Below, piece after piece: positions 54,342 through 62,839 of a stretch of DNA of 64,000 nt (the stretch's first letter is position 1; each line of letters opens with the position of its first letter). The DNA lies in assembly GCA_964235485.1 (NCBI GenBank), contig CAXSAZ010000014.1, positions 35,687 through 99,686 of the forward strand. The letters are read 5' to 3'. The notes beneath the pieces were generated by a model, which was given only the letters and a program-made list of their open reading frames with translations, made no database searches and was not told where the DNA came from. Position numbers and translations under genes: made by a program. This DNA is from CAHJXG01 sp964235485 (lineage in GTDB: Bacteria > Pseudomonadota > Alphaproteobacteria > Acetobacterales > Acetobacteraceae).

Positions 54342-55361
54342 TCAGAACGGCTCGTCGAGCCGCTTGGCCAGGTCCTCGATGTTCTCCGGCGGCCAGCCGG
54401 ACACGCTCATGCCGAGCGACAGGCCCATGTTGGTCAGCACTTCCTTGATTTCGTTCAAGGACTTGCGGCCGAAGTTCGGCGTGCGCAGCATTTCCTGCTC
54501 GGTCTTCTGCACGAGGTCGCCGATGTAAACGATGTTGTCGTTCTTCAAGCAGTTCGCGCTGCGCACGGACAGCTCCAGTTCGTCCACCTTGCGCAGCAGG
54601 TTGCGGTTGAACGGCAGGTCGTCGTGGATGTCGTCGGCGCGGGCAAGCTGCGGCTCGTCGAAGTTGATGAACAACTGCAGTTGGTCCTGCAGGATGCGCG
54701 CGGCCAGCGCCACCGCGTCCTCCGGCGTCACCGCGCCGTTGGTCTCCACCTGCAGCAGCAGCTTGTCGTAATCCGTCACCTGCCCTACGCGGGTCGGCTC
54801 GACCTTGTAGGACACCCGCTTCACCGGCGAGTAGATCGCGTCGATGGGGATCAGGCCGATGGGCGCGTCCTCTGGACGGTTGCTGGCCGCGGGAACGTAG
54901 CCCTTGCCGAGGTTGACCGTGAACTCCATGCCGAGCTTCACGCCGTCGTCCAGCGTGCAGATCACCAGGTCCGGGTTCATCACGTCGATGTCGGAGCCGG
55001 TCTGGATTTGCGCCGCCGTGATCTCGCCGGGTCCGGTGGCGGTCAGCACCATGCGCTTCGGGCCTTCGCCGTGCATCCGAAGCGCCAACTGCTTGATGTT
55101 GAGCACGATGTCGGTCACGTCTTCCCGCACGCCCGGGATGCTGCTGAACTCATGCAGCACGCCGTCGATCTGCACCGCCGTCACCGCCGCACCCTGCAGC
55201 GACGACAGCAGCACGCGGCGCACGGCGTTGCCGAGCGTCATGCCGAAGCCGCGCTCCAGCGGCTCCGCCACCACGGTCGCGATGCGGTGCGGGTCGGACC
55301 CCGGCTCGACATCGAGCTTGTCGGGCTTGATCAGGGATTGCCAATTACGTTGGATGACCAT
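54342..55361 (-). CDS. rpoA: RNA polymerase alpha subunit
   Basis: 339 residues. N-terminal assembly domain: RIATVVAEPLERGFGMTLGN and RVLLSSLQGAAVTAVQIDGV. The C-terminal DNA-binding domain has LELSVRSANCLKNDNIVYIG and FGRKSLNEIKEVLTNMGLSL. Full length. Start ATG at 55361 (MVIQRNWQSLIKPDKLDV) is typical of alphaproteobacteria. Confidence 0.98.
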   Translation of the reverse strand: MVIQRNWQSLIKPDKLDVEPGSDPHRIATVVAEPLERGFGMTLGNAVRRVLLSSLQGAAVTAVQIDGVLHEFSSIPGVREDVTDIVLNIKQLALRMHGEGPKRMVLTATGPGEITAAQIQTGSDIDVMNPDLVICTLDDGVKLGMEFTVNLGKGYVPAASNRPEDAPIGLIPIDAIYSPVKRVSYKVEPTRVGQVTDYDKLLLQVETNGAVTPEDAVALAARILQDQLQLFINFDEPQLARADDIHDDLPFNRNLLRKVDELELSVRSANCLKNDNIVYIGDLVQKTEQEMLRTPNFGRKSLNEIKEVLTNMGLSLGMSVSGWPPENIEDLAKRLDEPF

Positions 55362-55430
55362 GGATCATCTCCAAACAGAACAAGCGACGCCACCGATTGG
55401 TGGCGCCGCGCCAAAGGCAGAGCAGTACGG

Positions 55431-55823
55431 TCAGACCCGGCGGCGCTTGCGCGGGCGGCAACCGTTGTGCGGAATGGGCGTCATGTCGCGGATCGCCGTG
55501 ATCGCGAAGCCTACCGCCTGCAGCGCACGCAACGCGCTTTCCCGACCGGAACCGGGGCCGCTCACCTCGATTTCCAGCGTCTCCATCCCGTGCTCGCGCG
55601 CCTTCTTACCCGCGTCCTCCGCCGCCACCTGCGCCGCGTAGGGCGTGGACTTGCGGCTGCCCTTGAAGCCCTGCATCCCGCTGGACGACCAGGCGATGGT
55701 GTTGCCCTGGGCGTCGGTGATCGTCACCATGGTGTTGTTGAAGGTCGCGGCCACGTGCGCCACGCCGGAAATGATGTTCTTGCGTTCCTTCTTACGGGGA
55801 CGCGAAGAGGCGGGCTTCGCCAT
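55431..55823 (-). CDS. rpsK: 30S ribosomal protein S11
   Basis: 130 residues. KERKNIISGVAHVAATFNNT, NTIAWSSSGMQGFKGSRKST and the C-terminal DMTPIPHNGCRPRKRRRV are the classical S11 motifs. Platform protein of the small subunit. 60 bases after the S13 stop. Confidence 0.98.
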   Translation of the reverse strand: MAKPASSRPRKKERKNIISGVAHVAATFNNTMVTITDAQGNTIAWSSSGMQGFKGSRKSTPYAAQVAAEDAGKKAREHGMETLEIEVSGPGSGRESALRALQAVGFAITAIRDMTPIPHNGCRPRKRRRV

Positions 55824-55883
55824 TCAGATGTTCCTATCAGTTCTTGCGCCGCCAAAGCGGCAGACGAGCCAGCCGCGGCGCGG

Positions 55884-56261
55884 CTACTTGGTAACCTTCT
55901 TCTTGCCCGCGATGGCCACGGCCTTGCCCTTGCGGGTCCGGGCGTTGGTGTGGGTGCGCTGCCCGTGCACAGGCAGCCCGCGGCGGTGCCGCAGGCCGCG
56001 GTAGCATCCCAGGTCCATCAGCCGCTTGATGTTCATCGCCACCTCGCGCCGCAGGTCGCCCTCGACGCGGTAGTCGCGGTCGATCAGCTCGCGGATGCGC
56101 AGCACCTCGTCATCGGACAACTGGTTGACCCGGCGGTCATCGGGGATCTCCAGCTTCTTGCAGATATCGACGGCGTTGGACGGGCCGATGCCGTAGATGT
56201 AGCGCAGGCTGATCAGCACGCGCTTGTTGGTCGGGATGTTCACACCGGCAATACGGGCCAA
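55884..56261 (-). CDS. rpsM: 30S ribosomal protein S13 (TTG start)
   Basis: 125 residues. MARIAGVNIPTNKRVLISLR, YIYGIGPSNAVDICKKLEIP, GCYRGLRHRRGLPVHGQRTH and TNARTRKGKAVAIAGKKKVT define S13. The start codon at the conserved position is TTG, with GAGGAG eight bases upstream, which would lower initiation. First gene of the alpha operon, preceded by its own promoter. Confidence 0.97.
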   Translation of the reverse strand: MARIAGVNIPTNKRVLISLRYIYGIGPSNAVDICKKLEIPDDRRVNQLSDDEVLRIRELIDRDYRVEGDLRREVAMNIKRLMDLGCYRGLRHRRGLPVHGQRTHTNARTRKGKAVAIAGKKKVTK

Positions 56262-56354
56262 GCCAATAACTCCTCACCATCTCAAAGCCGTCCGGTGCAG
56301 CGGCCGGGGCTGAGATCCTTGACAGGCCCTGCTCGCTTTCGCGCTGGAAGCCCT

Positions 56355-56403
56355 GAAAATAGAAATCACCCGGCGCAAGCGCCACAAGGCAAGACCGGGT
56401 GAT
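56355..56403 (-). terminator. Terminator-like hairpin after adk
   Basis: On the minus strand the stem ATCACCCGG (56403-56395) pairs perfectly with CCGGGTGAT (56373-56365); the loop contains a second short stem. TTTCTATTTT follows (56364-56355). It lies 36 bases past the adk stop and would end the spc operon. Confidence 0.65.
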
Positions 56404-56428
56404 ATACGCAGGTACCAACGCAAGTCAA
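56401..56428 (-). promoter_or_regulatory. Promoter of the rpsM-rpsK-rpoA-rplQ operon
   Basis: TTGACT (56428-56423) and TATATC (56406-56401) with a 16-base spacer, in the 177-base gap between adk and rpsM. The -10 box overlaps the upstream arm of the terminator-like hairpin. Transcripts from here would start near 56394 and so lack the complete stem. Confidence 0.6.
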
Positions 56429-56438
56429 TGCGCTTACA

Positions 56439-57113
56439 TCAACTTGTCGTGACAGTCCGCTTCGGCACCCGCGCCAATACAGCCTCGATCTCCCGGGACA
56501 CGGTGTCCACGTCCGCCATGCCGTCCAGCGTCACTAGCCGGCCGGTGTTGCGGTAGTGCGGCAGGATCGGCGCGGTCTGGGTGTGGTAGGCGTCGAGCCG
56601 GGCCGCCACGGTCTCCCGCCGGTCGTCAGCGCGCCGTATGAACTCATGGCCGCCGCACACGTCGCAGGCGCCCGCCACTCGCGGCGTCTGGAAATTGTCG
56701 TGGTAGCCCGCACCGCAGGTCGCGCAGGTGAACCGCCCGGCGATGCGGTCCACCAGGGCGATGTCGTCCACCTTGAGTTCGATCACCGCGTCGATGGGCG
56801 TGCCGGCGCGCTCCAGCATCATGTCCAGCGCGTCGGCCTGGGGCACCGTGCGCGGGAAGCCGTCCAGTATGAAGCCGCGCGCCGCATCCGGCTGCTGGAT
56901 GCGATTTTCCAGCATGGCGATGATCAAGTCGTCCGAAACAAGCTGCCCGGCCTCCATGACCGCCTTGGCGCGTTGCCCGATTGCGGTGCCGGCCTTGACC
57001 TCGGCGCGCAGCATGTCGCCGGTCGAGACCTGGGCGATGCCGTGCCGCTGCTGCAGCCGCTTCGCCTGGGTGCCCTTGCCCGCGCCGGGCGGCCCCAACA
57101 GGATCAGGTTCAT
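56439..57113 (-). CDS. adk: Adenylate kinase
   Basis: 224 residues. MNLILLGPPGAGKGTQAKRL (P-loop), the GFPRTVPQADALD motif, and a long LID with a zinc-finger-like Cys4 (FTCATCGAGYH then CDVCGGHEF) characterise the long-form enzyme. Balances ATP, ADP and AMP. Overlaps the secY stop by 4 bases. Confidence 0.97.
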   Translation of the reverse strand: MNLILLGPPGAGKGTQAKRLQQRHGIAQVSTGDMLRAEVKAGTAIGQRAKAVMEAGQLVSDDLIIAMLENRIQQPDAARGFILDGFPRTVPQADALDMMLERAGTPIDAVIELKVDDIALVDRIAGRFTCATCGAGYHDNFQTPRVAGACDVCGGHEFIRRADDRRETVAARLDAYHTQTAPILPHYRNTGRLVTLDGMADVDTVSREIEAVLARVPKRTVTTS

Positions 57114-58453
57114 CGGGCACGACCCTTCACCCGCGACTTGCGGATCAGCCCCTCATACTGATGGGCCAACAAGTGCGATTGAACCTGCGTCACCGTGTCC
57201 ATGGTCACGGACACGATGATCATCAGGCTCGTGCCGCCGAAGTAGAACGGCACGCCGTAACGGCTGATGAGGATTTCCGGCAACATGCACACGATGCACA
57301 AATAAAGTGCGCCCACCGTGGTGAGCCGGGCGAGGATGCGGTCGAAGTAGTCCGCGGTGTTCGCGCCGGGCCGGACGCCCGGGATGAACCCGCCATACTT
57401 CTTCAGGTTATCCGCGGTTTCCTGCGGGTTGAACACCACGGCCGTGTAGAAATACGAGAAGAAGATGATCATCCCGGCATAGGCGAGCATATACAGCGGC
57501 TCGCCATGACCCAGCTTCTGCCCGATCCAGGCGAGCCACGAGTTCGGGTTGCTTTGCGAGAACCCGGCAATGGTCGCGGGGATCAGCAGGATGGAGCTTG
57601 CGAAGATCGGCGGGATCACCCCGGCCGTGTTCACCTTGAGCGGCATGTGCGTGCTGTCGCCGCCGAACATGCGCTGCCCGACCTGGCGCTTCGGATATTG
57701 GATGTTCACCCGGCGCTGCGCCCGCTCCATGAACACCACGAAGGCGATCACCGCGACGGCGATCACCAGGAAGGCCAGGATGAACACCGCGGACAGGGCG
57801 CCGGTCCGCCCGAGTTCCAGCAGGCTGGCCAAGGCGTGCGGCAGGTTGGCCACGATGCCCGCGAAGATGATCAGGCTGGTGCCGTTGCCGACGCCGCGCG
57901 CCGTGATCTGCTCGCCCAGCCACATCAGGAACATCGTCCCGCCCACCAGCGTGACGACGCAGGAGGTGCGGAAGAACGCGCCGGGGTCGATCACCGCGGA
58001 ACCGAAGCTGCCGTGCATCGACTCCAACCCCACGGCGATCCCATAGGACTGCACCAGGGCGATCAGCACCGTGAGGTAGCGGGTGTACTGGTTGAGCTTC
58101 TTGCGCCCGCTTTCCCCTTCCTTCTTGAGGGTTTCGAGCGACGGCACCGCGGCGGACATCAACTGGACGATGATGCTGGCGCTGATGTAGGGCATGATGT
58201 TGAGGGCGAACACGGTCATGCGGCCCAGCGCGCCGCCGCTGAACATGTCGAACATGCCCAGGATGCCGCCGCCATGCTGCGCCAGCATCTCGCCCATCAC
58301 CGAGGCATCCACCCCGGGCACCGGGATGTAGGTGCCGATGCGATACACCAGCAAGGCGCCCAAGGTGAACCAGATGCGCGACTTGAGCTCGGTGGCCTTG
58401 CCGAGCGTGCCGAGATTGAGGTTTGCCGCAAGCTGCTCGGCCGCTGAGGCCAT
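57110..58453 (-). CDS. secY: Preprotein translocase subunit SecY
   Basis: 447 residues, ten transmembrane helices. LGALLVYRIGTYIPVPGVDA, MDRAQRRVNIQYPKRQVG-type ERAQRRVNIQYPKRQVGQRM, and PADTADYFDR-type GANTADYFDRILARLT are family hallmarks. Pore subunit of the Sec channel in the inner membrane. Coupled to adk. Confidence 0.98.
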   Translation of the reverse strand: MASAAEQLAANLNLGTLGKATELKSRIWFTLGALLVYRIGTYIPVPGVDASVMGEMLAQHGGGILGMFDMFSGGALGRMTVFALNIMPYISASIIVQLMSAAVPSLETLKKEGESGRKKLNQYTRYLTVLIALVQSYGIAVGLESMHGSFGSAVIDPGAFFRTSCVVTLVGGTMFLMWLGEQITARGVGNGTSLIIFAGIVANLPHALASLLELGRTGALSAVFILAFLVIAVAVIAFVVFMERAQRRVNIQYPKRQVGQRMFGGDSTHMPLKVNTAGVIPPIFASSILLIPATIAGFSQSNPNSWLAWIGQKLGHGEPLYMLAYAGMIIFFSYFYTAVVFNPQETADNLKKYGGFIPGVRPGANTADYFDRILARLTTVGALYLCIVCMLPEILISRYGVPFYFGGTSLMIIVSVTMDTVTQVQSHLLAHQYEGLIRKSRVKGRAR

Positions 58454-58570
58454 GAACCGTCCCCTTATGCAGTCGCAGTGCCGGCGACGGACCCTTGCGG
58501 GACCGGGGCACCACCATTGACCAAACTGTGCAGCCGGCCGGCTTAGGGAAGCAAGCCCCTCATCAAACTT

Positions 58571-59059
58571 CTAAGAGGGGCTGGCGGGCGGCTCCGCCGG
58601 GCGGAGCAGCGTGACCGAGCCGCCAGCAGCCTCCACCGCCGCGACCGCCGCCGCCGACGCGCCCGACACGGTGATCGTGATCGCCCGCGTCACGGTGCCC
58701 GTCGCGAGCAGCCGCACGCCGTCCACCTTGTTCAACCGCGCGAGTCCAGCCGTTTCCAGCAGTTCCGCCGTGATCGGCTGGTCCGCGGGGAGCCGGCCCG
58801 ATTCCAGCGCCTTCTCGATGGCGCCCAGGTTCACCGGAGCGTATTCCTTGCGGAACATGTTGTGGAAGCCGCGCTTCGGCAGGCGCCGGTAGATCGGCAA
58901 CTGCCCGCCCTCGAACCCGTTCAGCGAAACGCCTTCGCGCGCCTTCTGGCCCTTGACGCCCTTACCGGAGGTCTTGCCCTTGCCGGACCCGATGCCGCGG
59001 CCCAGTCGTTTCGACTTGAGGCGCGCGCCGGGGTTGTCCCGTATCTCGTTCAGCTTCAC
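58571..59059 (-). CDS. rplO: 50S ribosomal protein L15 (GTG start)
   Basis: 162 residues. MKLNEIRDNPGARLKSKRLG, RGIGSGKGKTSGKGVKGQKA and GFEGGQLPIYRRLPKRGFHN are diagnostic. The start codon is GTG at the conserved position. Two bases separate its start from the L30 stop. Between its stop and secY lies a 117-base gap without another gene on the opposite side of secY's start. Confidence 0.97.
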   Translation of the reverse strand: MKLNEIRDNPGARLKSKRLGRGIGSGKGKTSGKGVKGQKAREGVSLNGFEGGQLPIYRRLPKRGFHNMFRKEYAPVNLGAIEKALESGRLPADQPITAELLETAGLARLNKVDGVRLLATGTVTRAITITVSGASAAAVAAVEAAGGSVTLLRPAEPPASPS

Positions 59060-59061
59060 GG

Positions 59062-59262
59062 CTACTCCTCCACCCGGACCAGGTGGGCGACCTTGCGCAA
59101 CATGCCGCGCACCGAGGGCGTGTCCTCAAGCTCCCGGGTCCGCCGCAGCTTGCCCAGGCCCAGTCCGGTCAAGGTTTGAATCTGATCTTTCTTGCGGCCC
59201 AGGCCGGACGCGATCTGCGTGAACCGGACCGTGGGCTTCTTCGGGGCGGTCGGGTCAGACAT
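59062..59262 (-). CDS. rpmD: 50S ribosomal protein L30
   Basis: 66 residues. TVRFTQIASGLGRKKDQIQT, LTGLGLGKLRRTRELEDTPS and VRGMLRKVAHLVRVEE define L30. The start at 59262 overlaps the S5 stop by 8 bases. Confidence 0.97.
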   Translation of the reverse strand: MSDPTAPKKPTVRFTQIASGLGRKKDQIQTLTGLGLGKLRRTRELEDTPSVRGMLRKVAHLVRVEE

Positions 59263-59830
59263 CGGCCGTCTCCTGCACCGCATCGCGGCGACCGAGGATG
59301 TCGGACACCTTCTTGCCGCGCCGAGCAGCGACGCTGCGCGGGCTGCCGCACCGCTCCAGCGCGGCGAAGGTAGCCTTCACCATGTTGTGCGGGTTGCGGC
59401 TGCCGAGCGACTTCGCCACCACGTCGCCGATGCCGAGCGTCTCGAACACCGCGCGCATCGGCCCGCCGGCGATGATGCCCGTGCCCACGGTGCAAGACCG
59501 CAGCACCACGTGCCCGGCGCCGAAATGCCCTTCCACGTCGTGGTGCAGGGTACGGCCTTCCTTCATCGGCACGCGGATCATCTTCTTCTTGGCCCGCTCG
59601 GTCGCCTTGCGGATCGCTTCCGGCACCTCGCGCGCCTTGCCGGCGCCGTAGCCGACGCGCCCTTTCTGGTCGCCGACCACCACCAGCGCCGCGAAGGCGA
59701 AGCGCCGCCCACCCTTCACCACCTTGGCCACCCGGTTGATGGTGACCAGCTTGTCGATCAGGTCATCGCCGTCCCGGTCGCGGTCCCGGTCGCGCCGGTC
59801 GCGCCCGCCATCCCTTGCTTCACGTGCCAT
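59255..59830 (-). CDS. rpsE: 30S ribosomal protein S5
   Basis: 191 residues. DKLVTINRVAKVVKGGRRFA and GAGKAREVPEAIRKATERA are diagnostic; the C-terminal NPHNMVKATFAAL is also conserved. The N-terminus has a low-complexity Arg/Asp run (GGRDRRDRDRDRDGDD) ahead of the conserved domain, encoded by a short DNA repeat. Confidence 0.97.
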   Translation of the reverse strand: MAREARDGGRDRRDRDRDRDGDDLIDKLVTINRVAKVVKGGRRFAFAALVVVGDQKGRVGYGAGKAREVPEAIRKATERAKKKMIRVPMKEGRTLHHDVEGHFGAGHVVLRSCTVGTGIIAGGPMRAVFETLGIGDVVAKSLGSRNPHNMVKATFAALERCGSPRSVAARRGKKVSDILGRRDAVQETADV

Positions 59831-59842
59831 GAACTTGTTCCC

Positions 59843-60205
59843 TTAGAACGCCAGCCCGCCCTCGCGGGCGGCGTCGGCCAGCGCCTTGACGCGGCCGTGA
59901 TACAAATAGGCGCCGCGGTCGAACACGACCATGCTCACCCCCGCCGCCATGGCCCGCTCGGCCACCAGCTTGCCCACCGCCGCCGCCGCGCCCTTGTCCG
60001 CGCCGGTCCGCAACGTTTCGCGCAGGTCCTTGTCGAGGCTGGACGCCGCGGCGAGCGTGGTGTGGGTCGCATCGTCGATCACCTGGGCGTAGATGTGCTT
60101 GCCCGACCGGAACACCGACAAGCGCGGGCGCCCAGCGCCCTTCTGCCGCAACTGGTAACGGAGGCGCTCGCGCCGCCGCACCTTGAGATCCTGTGGAGCG
60201 CTCAT
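59843..60205 (-). CDS. rplR: 50S ribosomal protein L18
   Basis: 120 residues. RLRYQLRQKGAGRPRLSVFR, SGKHIYAQVIDDATHTTLAA and VVFDRGAYLYHGRVKALADA are diagnostic of this 5S rRNA-binding protein. Confidence 0.98.
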   Translation of the reverse strand: MSAPQDLKVRRRERLRYQLRQKGAGRPRLSVFRSGKHIYAQVIDDATHTTLAAASSLDKDLRETLRTGADKGAAAAVGKLVAERAMAAGVSMVVFDRGAYLYHGRVKALADAAREGGLAF

Positions 60206-60206
60206 C

Positions 60207-60740
60207 TTACTTCTTCTTGCCTTCCTTGCGCCGGATCTGCTCGCCCTCGTACTTCACGCCCTTGCCCTTATACGGCTCCGGCGGACGGTAACGGCGGATT
60301 TCCGCCGCGACCTGTCCCACCTGGCGCTTGTCCACCCCGGTCAGCGTGATGGCCGTGGGCCGCGGCGTCGTCACCGTGATGCCGGGCGGCACCGGATACA
60401 CCACGTCGTGCGAGAACCCCAGGTTGATCACCAGGTTCTTGCCCTGCACGCTGGCGCGGAACCCGGTGCCGGTGATCTCCAGCGTCTTGGTGAAGCCGAC
60501 CGACACGCCCTGCACCATGGACGCCAGCAAGGCGCGCGTGGTGCCCCACATCATGCGCGCCTGGCTCTCATTGCTCCGCGGCTTAATCGTCACCTGGTTG
60601 TTCTCAACCACCGCATCGACGTAATCGGTGAGCGGCAGCGACATGGCGCCGAGCTTGCCCTTGGCGGTCAGCACCCGGTCCACCACCGCCACATCGACGC
60701 CGCTCGGCACGGCCACGGGATACTTGCCTACGCGAGACAT
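60207..60740 (-). CDS. rplF: 50S ribosomal protein L6
   Basis: 177 residues. MSRVGKYPVAVPSGVDVAVV and VGFTKTLEITGTGFRASVQG are typical, as is the C-terminal PPEPYKGKGVKYEGEQIRRK. The start at 60740 gives the standard L6 N-terminus. Confidence 0.98.
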   Translation of the reverse strand: MSRVGKYPVAVPSGVDVAVVDRVLTAKGKLGAMSLPLTDYVDAVVENNQVTIKPRSNESQARMMWGTTRALLASMVQGVSVGFTKTLEITGTGFRASVQGKNLVINLGFSHDVVYPVPPGITVTTPRPTAITLTGVDKRQVGQVAAEIRRYRPPEPYKGKGVKYEGEQIRRKEGKKK

Positions 60741-60753
60741 CGTGTGTCCCCCC

Positions 60754-61152
60754 TTAGAAAACGCGGAACAGGACTTCGCCGCCGACATTGGCGGCACGGG
60801 CCTCGCCGTCGCTCAGCACGCCGCGCGGCGTGGACAGGATCGAGACGCCCAGCCCCGCATACACCCGGGGCAGCTCCTTGATCTTGGAGTACACCCGGCG
60901 GCCCGGCTTGGACACCCGGGTGATCTCCTTGATCACCGGCTCGCCCTCGCTGTACTTCAGCTCGATGCGCAACTGCGCGACGCCGGGGCGCAGCTCCTCG
61001 GCCGCGTAGCCGCGGATGAAGCCCTCGCGCTTCAACGCTTCGAGCACGTTGGCCCGCAGCTTGGAGGCCGGCGCCACGCAAACGGTGTGGCGGCTGCGCT
61101 GCGCATTGCGGATGCGGGTGATCATGTCACCCAGCGGATCGGACATCGACAT
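60754..61152 (-). CDS. rpsH: 30S ribosomal protein S8
   Basis: 132 residues. MSMSDPLGDMITRIRNAQRS, YSEGEPVIKEITRVSKPGRR, and the C-terminal STPRGVLSDGEARAANVGGE define S8, a repressor of its own operon in other bacteria. An ATG at 61146 is an alternative start. Confidence 0.98.
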   Translation of the reverse strand: MSMSDPLGDMITRIRNAQRSRHTVCVAPASKLRANVLEALKREGFIRGYAAEELRPGVAQLRIELKYSEGEPVIKEITRVSKPGRRVYSKIKELPRVYAGLGVSILSTPRGVLSDGEARAANVGGEVLFRVF

Positions 61153-61164
61153 GGCGCCGCTCCC

Positions 61165-61470
61165 TTACCAGCTCGCCTTGACCATGCCGGGCAACTGGCC
61201 CGAACTCGCCAGGGCGCGCAGCATGTTGCGGGACAGCTTGAACTTCCGGTAGTTGCCGCGCGACCGGCCGGTGAGCGCGCAACGCAGGCGCACCCGCACC
61301 GCGGCGCCGTTGCGCGGCAACTGCGCCAGCTTCAGCGAGGCATCGAACCGTTCCTCGACCGGCGCCGACCGATCCATGACCTGCGCCTTCAGTTCGGAAC
61401 GCTTGGACTTGTCGCGGGAGGCCATGCGCTCCCGCTTCAGGTTGCGGTTCACCGCGGATGTCTTGGCCAT
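61165..61470 (-). CDS. rpsN: 30S ribosomal protein S14
   Basis: 101 residues, zinc-independent long form: no CXXC pairs. MAKTSAVNRNLKRERMASRD, and CALTGRSRGNYRKFKLSRNM with the C-terminal GQLPGMVKASW, are standard. Confidence 0.98.
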   Translation of the reverse strand: MAKTSAVNRNLKRERMASRDKSKRSELKAQVMDRSAPVEERFDASLKLAQLPRNGAAVRVRLRCALTGRSRGNYRKFKLSRNMLRALASSGQLPGMVKASW

Positions 61471-61544
61471 GTGCTGCACTCCTCGGAACCTGCCGTGCCC
61501 CCAAGGGGGCGCCGGCGGTTTTCCCAACGCGTTGAAATCTGGCT

Positions 61545-62135
61545 TTAAGCGGCGAACGGCACGTCGAACGCCTTGAGCAGCGCCTTCGCCTCGGCGTCGG
61601 TCTTGGCCGTGGTCACGAACACGATGTCCATGCCGCGGATGTCCGTCACCTTGTCGTAGTCGATCTCCGGGAAGATGATCTGCTCCTTCAGCCCCATGGC
61701 GAAGTTGCCCCGGCCGTCGAACCCCTTGCCGGACGGGATGCCGCGGAAGTCGCGCACCCGCGGCAGGGCGATGGTCACCAGCCGGTCCAGGAACTCGAAC
61801 ATCCGCGACTTGCGCAGCGTCACCTTGCAGCCGATGGGCAGGCCCTCGCGGATCTTGAACCCGGCGATAGCCTTCTTGGCCAGGGTCTTGACCGGCTTCT
61901 GCCCGGCGATCAGCGTCAGCTCCGCAAGTGCCGCATCGAGCTTCTTCTGGTCGCCCGCAGCCTCGCCAACACCCATGTTGATGACGATCTTCTCGAGCTT
62001 CGGCACCTGCATCGGGTTCGTGTAGGCGAACTCCGCCTGCAGCTTCGCCTTGATCTCCGCGTTGTAACGCTGCTGCATCCGCGGCGCTTCGCGCGTCGCA
62101 GAAGCCGGCGCACCCGTTTCGATTGTCTCGCCCAT
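61545..62135 (-). CDS. rplE: 50S ribosomal protein L5
   Basis: 196 residues. KLEKIVINMGVGEAAGDQKK, REGLPIGCKVTLRKSRMFEF, and LPRVRDFRGIPSGKGFDGRG are diagnostic. The ATG at 62135 adds a short lead (MGETIETGAPASATREAPRM), slightly longer than E. coli L5; the ATG at 62078 region is an alternative. Confidence 0.97.
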   Translation of the reverse strand: MGETIETGAPASATREAPRMQQRYNAEIKAKLQAEFAYTNPMQVPKLEKIVINMGVGEAAGDQKKLDAALAELTLIAGQKPVKTLAKKAIAGFKIREGLPIGCKVTLRKSRMFEFLDRLVTIALPRVRDFRGIPSGKGFDGRGNFAMGLKEQIIFPEIDYDKVTDIRGMDIVFVTTAKTDAEAKALLKAFDVPFAA

Positions 62136-62139
62136 GGTC

Positions 62140-62460
62140 TTAACCCTCGATCACGGCGCCGCCGGGCTTCGAGACACGGACCTTGCGGCCGTCCTCCAGC
62201 ACCCGGAACCCGACGCGCGTCGGCTTGTCCGTCTTTGGATCAACCAGCATGACGTTCGACAGGTGGATCGTCGCTTCCTGCTCGACGATGCCGCCGGGCT
62301 GGCCCATGCCTTGCGGCTTGGTGTGCTTCTTGGCGACGTTCACACCCTTGACCACGGCGCGTTCGTCCTTCGGCAGCACGCGCAGCACCTCGCCCCGCTT
62401 GCCCTTGTCGGCGCCGGTGATCACCATCACCGTGTCACCCTTGCGGATGCGCGCCGCCAT
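62140..62460 (-). CDS. rplX: 50S ribosomal protein L24
   Basis: 106 residues. MAARIRKGDTVMVITGADKG (KOW motif), NVAKKHTKPQGMGQPGGIVE are diagnostic. The ATG at 62460 overlaps the L14 stop as TGATG. Confidence 0.98.
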   Translation of the reverse strand: MAARIRKGDTVMVITGADKGKRGEVLRVLPKDERAVVKGVNVAKKHTKPQGMGQPGGIVEQEATIHLSNVMLVDPKTDKPTRVGFRVLEDGRKVRVSKPGGAVIEG

Positions 62461-62828
62461 CACAGCACCTCAGGCGCGAGCGAGATGATCTTCATGAACT
62501 TGCGCCCACGCAGTTCGCGCACCACCGGGCCGAAGATGCGGGTGCCGATCGGCTCTTGCTGCTTGGTGATCAGCACGGCCGCGTTGCGGTCGAAGCGGAT
62601 CGCGCTGCCATCGGCCCGGCGCACCGGGAAGGAGGTCCGCACGATCACCGCCTGGTGCACGTCGCCCTTCTTCACCTTGCCGCGCGGGATGGCTTCCTTG
62701 ATGGACACCACGATGACGTCGCCCACAGACGCCGTTTTGCGCTTGGACCCGCCCAGCACCTTGATGCACTGAACCCGGCGTGCGCCGGAGTTGTCGGCGA
62801 CCTCCAGGTTGGATTCGACTTGGATCAT
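62460..62828 (-). CDS. rplN: 50S ribosomal protein L14
   Basis: 122 residues. MIQVESNLEVADNSGARRVQ, KVLGGSKRKTASVGDVIVVS and GTRIFGPVVRELRGRKFMKI define L14. Full length with no extension. Confidence 0.98.
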   Translation of the reverse strand: MIQVESNLEVADNSGARRVQCIKVLGGSKRKTASVGDVIVVSIKEAIPRGKVKKGDVHQAVIVRTSFPVRRADGSAIRFDRNAAVLITKQQEPIGTRIFGPVVRELRGRKFMKIISLAPEVL

Positions 62829-62839
62829 TTAATCGCCCC

